The notes under the pieces were generated by a model. It worked only from the letters and a program-made list of their open reading frames with translations, was not told where the DNA came from and searched no databases. A DNA stretch of 9,676 bases, taken from NCBI GenBank assembly GCA_910578965.1, contig CAJTSP010000099.1:1-9676 (forward strand). Reading direction: 5' to 3'. A program made the position numbers and the translations under genes. Shown here piece after piece: positions 6,380-9,676 of the stretch. The first letter of the stretch is position 1; every line of letters starts with the position of its first letter. This stretch comes from an uncultured Oscillospiraceae bacterium (GTDB lineage: Bacteria > Bacillota > Clostridia > Oscillospirales > Ruminococcaceae).

Positions 6380-6830
6380 GGTTTTCCCTATCTCCTGCTT
6401 TGCTGAAAAAACCGACAAACAAGGCCATGCTCTCATTTAACTGTTTCATACGCTCTATGCCGATTTTTTCTACCGCAGACAGCTCCGCTTTGCGCAATTC
6501 GGAAATAATGCTGTCTGCGTATTCGTTTCCTGCCTTTGTAAAACGGATAGCCTTGTTCCGTTTATCTTCTGGCATAGGGGACAGCCACACAAGCCCCCTG
6601 CGCTCAAAATCCTTAAAAACCATATTGACGGTCTGCTTGGGTATCAGCCACCTTTGGCTGATTTTTTTCTGCGTGCAACCCTCCCTGCCGTCGTGGACAG
6701 CGCACAATACCAGCAGGCTGTTAACCGACAGCCCGTGCGCTTTCGCCCATTCTTCGTACACATAGTTGTATTCCTGCCAAACGGCATAGTATTTGTTTAA
6801 CTGTTCCATAAAAGCGGCGTTGCTGAGCAT
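6363..6830 (-). CDS. MarR-family transcriptional regulator
   Basis: This 155-residue protein is a MarR-type dimeric winged-helix regulator, a group that usually represses its own operon until a small molecule binds. Residues 10-30 and 105-145 are the helical dimerisation ends. Residues 53-82 hold the helix-turn-helix (QKKISQRWLIPKQTVNMVFK, then DFERRGLV), and SPMPEDKRNKAIRFTKAG (84-101) is the wing with the family's D.R pattern (D89, R91). The start ATG at 6830 has GAGGAGG (6843-6837) 6 bases upstream; an in-frame TTG at 6845 overlaps that ribosome binding site and is rejected. The gene overlaps the MATE pump gene by 17 bases, so it very probably controls the pump, as MepR does for MepA. Its DNA is less GC-rich than the neighbours: 6421-6480 has 26 G+C in 60 bases by hand count, against 47 in 60 at 9481-9540 in recG. 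Confidence 0.9.
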   Translation of the reverse strand: MLSNAAFMEQLNKYYAVWQEYNYVYEEWAKAHGLSVNSLLVLCAVHDGREGCTQKKISQRWLIPKQTVNMVFKDFERRGLVWLSPMPEDKRNKAIRFTKAGNEYADSIISELRKAELSAVEKIGIERMKQLNESMALFVGFFSKAGDRENHGTNP

Positions 6831-6852
6831 ATCCGACCTCCTCAAAGCAATT

Positions 6853-6897
6853 AGTCCGGTTCTGTACCATATATATTATAGTCCATATCCGTACCAT
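6853..6897. promoter_or_regulatory. Two 18-bp direct repeats overlapping the MarR promoter, probable operator
   Basis: The plus-strand blocks 6853-6870 and 6880-6897 match at 14 of 18 positions: both begin AGTCC and end C.GTACCAT. Their starts are 27 bases apart, about two and a half helical turns. One copy covers the spacer and the edge of the -10 hexamer, the other the first transcribed bases. A bound MarR dimer at either would block RNA polymerase. No perfect palindrome is seen, which is less usual for MarR sites. Confidence 0.5.
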
Positions 6898-6904
6898 TTG
6901 TCAA
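6875..6904 (-). promoter_or_regulatory. Consensus sigma-A promoter of the MarR-MATE operon
   Basis: The minus strand carries TTGACA (6904-6899), 18 bases of spacer, then TATAAT (6880-6875), both perfect consensus hexamers. Transcription would begin near 6868, about 38 bases before the ATG. A tandem GGCTTGAC (6915-6908 and 6907-6900) duplicates the -35 region. Such a strong core promoter makes sense for an operon held off by a repressor. Confidence 0.85.
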
Positions 6905-6992
6905 GCCGTCAAGCCGGGGATTTCCCACAGGGATTATCCAGATACGCCAGCCTCCCCGAGCAGGCGATACCCGGATCCCTTTGCAAAAGCCT

Positions 6993-7007
6993 GCGCGCCG
7001 GCAGGGC
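6993..7007 (+). repeat. 15-bp direct repeat, right copy flanking the MarR-MATE module
   Basis: Identical to 5014-5028, in the same orientation and 1979 bases away. It lies between the MarR promoter and the terminator of the DUF554 gene. The region 6905-7019 around it is non-coding, and I see nothing else in it beyond the TTGAC duplication. Confidence 0.4.
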
Positions 7008-7019
7008 GCACAGGGGCCG

Positions 7020-7065
7020 AAAAAGGCGGCGCAGCCCCTGTGATAAGGGCTGCGCCGCCTTTTTT
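7020..7065. terminator. Strong bidirectional terminator downstream of the DUF554 gene
   Basis: An 18-bp perfect stem (7020-7037 with 7047-7064) encloses a 9-base loop CTGTGATAA. A-run and T-run flanks give five or six U at the 3' side on both strands. On the minus strand it lies 130 bases past the DUF554 stop and upstream of the MarR promoter, so it separates the recG-DUF554 transcript from the MarR-MATE one. Confidence 0.9.
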
Positions 7066-7076
7066 AGCAAAAACCT

Positions 7077-7137
7077 CCCCTGCAAAAGATATAAAGGGCT
7101 TTTGGCCGCCTCGTTTTGTATGCCCTTTGCGCAGGGG
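7077..7137. repeat. Nested inverted repeats in the DUF554 3' untranslated region
   Basis: CCCCTGC (7077-7083) pairs with GCAGGGG (7131-7137), and inside it AAAGGGC (7093-7099) pairs with GCCCTTT (7122-7128). With the GC-rich palindromes at about 7140-7190, the 130-base stretch between the DUF554 stop and the terminator is highly foldable and has no coding frame I believe in. It could be a structured 3' UTR or merely a consequence of GC content. Confidence 0.4.
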
Positions 7138-7195
7138 CAGGCCGGGCCAAAAGCGTGCCGGCCGCCGCCGGGGCTGGCCCCCGGGCCGGGCGGGC

Positions 7196-7918
7196 TTAGA
7201 GCAGGGCGCCCAAAAGGCTTTGCGCCAAGGCCCAAAGAGGGGGCACCAGCAGGCCGGGCAGGAAGTTGGCGGTTTTGATCTTCCCGCCCAAAAAATTGAC
7301 CCCGATGCAGCCCACCATGGCAAAGCCGGCGGCGCAGATCTGGCTTAGCAGCGCGGGGGTGAGCAGCGGCTCCAGCGCGCTGGCGCAGAGGGTGATGCCG
7401 CCCTGATAGAGCAGCACCGGCACGGCGCTGAAGATGACCCCCGGGCCGAGGGTGGCCCCCAGCACGATGCTGGAGATGCCGTCCAGGGTGGATTTTACAA
7501 GGAGCACGCTGGCATCGCCGCGCAGGCCGTCGTTGAGGCTGCCCACGATGGCCATAGCCCCCACGCAGTAGATGAGGGTGCCGGACACAAAGCTGGCCGC
7601 AAAACCCGAGAGCTTGAACCGCCGCTCCACATAGCCGCCAAGGCCGGCGAGCCGGTCGTCGATGCGCAGAGCCTCGCCCGCCGCCATGCCGAGCACCAGG
7701 CTGAAAACCAGCAGCAGCTCGCCGCTCGACGAGAGGCTGCCGTCGGCATTGGCCGAAACCATGTTGGTGACCACCCCGTTGATGCCGATCACCACCACGG
7801 CCACCCCCAGCGCCTGGTTGAGGGCCTTTTCCATCGGCTTGCTTACCCCCTTGCGGGCCACAAGCCCCACAAGGCCGCCAGCCACCACCGCGGCGACGTT
7901 TACAAGCGTGCCTGTCAT
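7196..7918 (-). CDS. DUF554 family (YqgA-type) integral membrane protein
   Basis: This 240-residue protein matches the DUF554 family, small multi-pass inner membrane proteins of unknown biochemical role (E. coli YqgA is a member). Hydrophobic segments lie near 4-21, 35-53, 66-83, 105-128, 146-172 and 190-212, with a last one near 219-240. Family marks visible are TLVN at the N-terminus, ALG..V..IG.NG, GTLIYCVGAMAIVGSLNDGL (113-132), KSTLDGIS (142-149), YQGGITL (171-177) and a Gly-rich GVNFLGGKIKTANFLPGL near the end. ATG 7918 is chosen because GGGGAGG (7932-7926) is 7 bases upstream and the protein then starts MTGTLVNVAAVVAGG as relatives do; an in-frame start at 8005 would add 29 residues of non-membrane sequence. 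It follows recG by 101 bases in the same direction and may be cotranscribed with it; I see no clear promoter in the gap. Confidence 0.85.
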   Translation of the reverse strand: MTGTLVNVAAVVAGGLVGLVARKGVSKPMEKALNQALGVAVVVIGINGVVTNMVSANADGSLSSSGELLLVFSLVLGMAAGEALRIDDRLAGLGGYVERRFKLSGFAASFVSGTLIYCVGAMAIVGSLNDGLRGDASVLLVKSTLDGISSIVLGATLGPGVIFSAVPVLLYQGGITLCASALEPLLTPALLSQICAAGFAMVGCIGVNFLGGKIKTANFLPGLLVPPLWALAQSLLGALL

Positions 7919-8019
7919 ACAGTATCCTCCCCTTCCTGCCGAGGCTCCCCCTATCATCCGCAAAAACGGGATGCCTTGCGTTTGCCCCGGCTTTCCCGCT
8001 TCCAAATCAAACGCCCGCC

Positions 8020-9676
8020 CTAATTCAGCGCGCCGGCCCGCTCAAACAGCGCCTCCACCTCCCCCGCCAGGGCGGCGTGTTCGGGCTTTCCAAGCTGCGG
8101 ATCGTCCTGCAAAAGGCTCTGCGCGGCATGCCGCGCCTGCTCGAGCGCGTGGGTATCGGCAACCAGGTTTGCTAGCCGCAGGGTGGGCAGGCCGTGCTGC
8201 CGCTCGCCAAAAAAATCGCCCGGGCCGCGATGCTCAAGGTCATATTTTGCAATCTCGAACCCGTCTGAGGTGGAGCACAAAAAGCGCAGCCGCTCCTTGA
8301 CCCCCTCGCCCGGGTGGTCGCTCACCAAAAAGCACCAGCTCTCGGCCGCGCCGCGCCCTACCCTGCCCCGCAACTGGTGCAGGGCCGACAGGCCGTACCG
8401 CTCGGCGTTTTCAATCACCATCACGGTGGCCTCGGGCACGTCCACCCCCACCTCGATCACGGTGGTGGACACCAGCACGTCCAGCGTGCCGGCCTTGAAA
8501 TCGCGCATTGCCGCCTGTTTTTCGGCCGGCTTCATCCGGCCATGCAAAAGGCCTACCCGCCGGCCAGGCAAGAGCGCGCAGGCCACCTCCTTATAGTAGC
8601 TCCTGACCGCGTTCACCGCGCCCGGGTCGTCCGGCCCCGGCATATCCTCGCCATCCTGCCCTACCCGCGGGCAGACCACATATACCCGGTGGCCGGCCGC
8701 GATCTGTTTTTCCAAAAAGCCGTACATATCCCGCCGCCTTTCGCCCGGCACTGCGCGGGTACGCACCGGCTTGCGGCCGGGGGGCAGCTCGTCCAAAACC
8801 GAGATGTCCAGGTCCCCGTACAGCAAAAGCCCCAGGGTGCGCGGGATGGGGGTGGCGCTCATCACCAGCAGGTGGGGCGCGCCCGCCTTGCCAGCCAGCA
8901 GCCCCCGTTGGCGCACCCCAAACCGGTGCTGTTCATCCACCACCGCAAGGCCCAGCCGGGCAAACCGCACCGCGCTGGTAATCACCGCGTGGGTGCCCAC
9001 CACCAGATCGGCTTCGCCGGCCGCGATGGCGGCATAAGCCGACCGCCGGGCGGCGGCCCGCATGCCGCCGGTGAGCAGCGCCACCCGCACCCCAAAGGGG
9101 CCCAGCAGATTTTGCAGGTTTTCGGCGTGCTGGCGGGCCAGGATCTCGGTAGGGGCCATCAGGGCGCTCTGGTAGCCGTTTTGGGCCGCCATGTAGATGC
9201 CGGCGGCGGCCACAAGGGTTTTGCCGCTGCCGACATCCCCCTGCAAAAGCCGGTTCATGGGGGTTTCGCCGGCCATGGCGGCGGTGATTTCCCCAACAGC
9301 GCGGCGCTGTGCGCCGGTAGGCGCAAAGGGCAGCGCCGCCCAAAAGGTTTCCAGCGGCGCCGCGTGCATGGGGGCGCCGGCCGTGCGGCGCCGCTGGCCC
9401 CGCAGCAGCAAAAGGCCCAACTGCAGGCACAGCAGCTCCTCAAACACCAGCCGGCGGCGGGCCTCCCCGGCCTCTTCGGCGCTGGCGGGGCAGTGGATGG
9501 CCCGCACCGCCTCCATCCGGCCGGGCAGCCTGTACCGGGCCAGCAGGGCGGGGGGCAGGGTTTCGGGCAGGGGAACGGCCAGGCCCTCGAGCGCGGCGGC
9601 CACCGCCCGCGCGATCTGCCCGCTGCCCAGCCCCTCGGTCTGCGGGTAAACGGCCACCAGCGGCCGGACCCTGACC
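8020..9676 (-). CDS. recG: ATP-dependent DNA helicase RecG (partial, N-terminus beyond right edge)
   Basis: RecG remodels stalled replication forks and Holliday junctions by driving branch migration. About 551 C-terminal residues are present, and the frame stays open to the window edge (VRVRPLVAVYPQTEGL), so roughly the first 130 residues of a usual 680-residue RecG are missing. Numbered from the GTG at 9657: PQTEGLGSGQI (5-15) is the RecG junction after the wedge domain; Walker A is GDVGSGKT (140-147); APTEILARQHAENL is motif Ia; the DEAD-like box is DEQH (241-244); SATPIPRTL is motif III (267-275). Further on come the helicase C-lobe with STTVIEVGVDVPEA, QLRGRVGRG (motif VI), and the RecG-specific end GDFFGERQHGLPTLRLANLV. 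No lesion is seen. The protein is cytoplasmic, acting at DNA. The DUF554 gene follows 101 bases downstream. Confidence 0.97.
   Translation of the reverse strand, partial: VRVRPLVAVYPQTEGLGSGQIARAVAAALEGLAVPLPETLPPALLARYRLPGRMEAVRAIHCPASAEEAGEARRRLVFEELLCLQLGLLLLRGQRRRTAGAPMHAAPLETFWAALPFAPTGAQRRAVGEITAAMAGETPMNRLLQGDVGSGKTLVAAAGIYMAAQNGYQSALMAPTEILARQHAENLQNLLGPFGVRVALLTGGMRAAARRSAYAAIAAGEADLVVGTHAVITSAVRFARLGLAVVDEQHRFGVRQRGLLAGKAGAPHLLVMSATPIPRTLGLLLYGDLDISVLDELPPGRKPVRTRAVPGERRRDMYGFLEKQIAAGHRVYVVCPRVGQDGEDMPGPDDPGAVNAVRSYYKEVACALLPGRRVGLLHGRMKPAEKQAAMRDFKAGTLDVLVSTTVIEVGVDVPEATVMVIENAERYGLSALHQLRGRVGRGAAESWCFLVSDHPGEGVKERLRFLCSTSDGFEIAKYDLEHRGPGDFFGERQHGLPTLRLANLVADTHALEQARHAAQSLLQDDPQLGKPEHAALAGEVEALFERAGALN

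Noticed and set aside
6831..6845. TTG at 6845 as start of the MarR protein
   Set aside because: Its first codons are the GAGGAGG ribosome binding site of the ATG at 6830.
6793..7348. Plus-strand open frames over the MarR promoter and DUF554 3' region
   Set aside because: They run through a strong terminator stem and the antisense of a conserved gene, with no recognisable domain or ribosome binding site.
7919..8005. N-terminal extension of the DUF554 protein from 8005
   Set aside because: No ribosome binding site is apparent, the added residues are not membrane-like, and ATG 7918 has GGGGAGG at 7 bases.

Overview
The window looks like chromosome of a G+C-rich, endospore-forming member of the Clostridia, most like the Oscillospiraceae/Ruminococcaceae. 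Reasons: very GC-rich coding sequence, strong AGGAGG-type ribosome binding sites, a SleC-type spore cortex-lytic protein (an enzyme of clostridial spore germination), and a C-terminal piece of a clostridial-type serine recombinase. This placement is inferred from gene content and composition; no database search was possible.

Layout, left to right. (1) Bases 1-263 (+) are the last 86 codons of what appears to be a large serine recombinase, the end of a mobile element lying left of the window. Just beyond it, on the minus strand, is a strong ribosome binding site and ATG whose reading frame runs back into the recombinase and stops. It could be a host gene cut by the insertion. (2) Bases 423-3074 (-) encode an 883-residue SleC-family protein with a SpoIID-like catalytic domain and six peptidoglycan-binding repeats, where family members known to me have about one. 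(3) Diverging from it, bases 3359-4165 (+) encode an XRE-type helix-turn-helix protein with about six membrane segments. It has a good sigma-A promoter and is followed 15 bases later by tcdA (4181-4987, +), the ThiF/E1-like enzyme that makes cyclic t6A in tRNA. This tcdA carries an unusual palindrome-rich in-frame insert. (4) Bases 5065-6830 (-) are a visibly AT-richer MarR regulator-MATE efflux pump pair, laid out like S. aureus mepR-mepA. The pump gene is out of frame at a run of ten G, so it is either a phase-variable switch, a decayed gene or a homopolymer sequencing error. The MarR promoter is near-perfect sigma-A and overlaps two copies of an 18-bp direct repeat that look like operators. 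(5) Bases 7196-7918 (-) encode a DUF554 (YqgA-type) membrane protein, followed by a strong terminator. (6) Bases 8020-9676 (-) are the C-terminal four fifths of RecG, running off the right edge.

Regions 4, 5 and 6 all read leftward; tcdA and the MATE gene converge. The recG, DUF554 and tcdA genes are housekeeping or conserved. The recombinase end and the MarR-MATE module look acquired. I do not see a clearly new multi-gene system. The strongest leads are the G10 tract in the pump gene with its repeat-operator promoter, the repeat-expanded SleC, and the possible gene interruption at the mobile-element edge.
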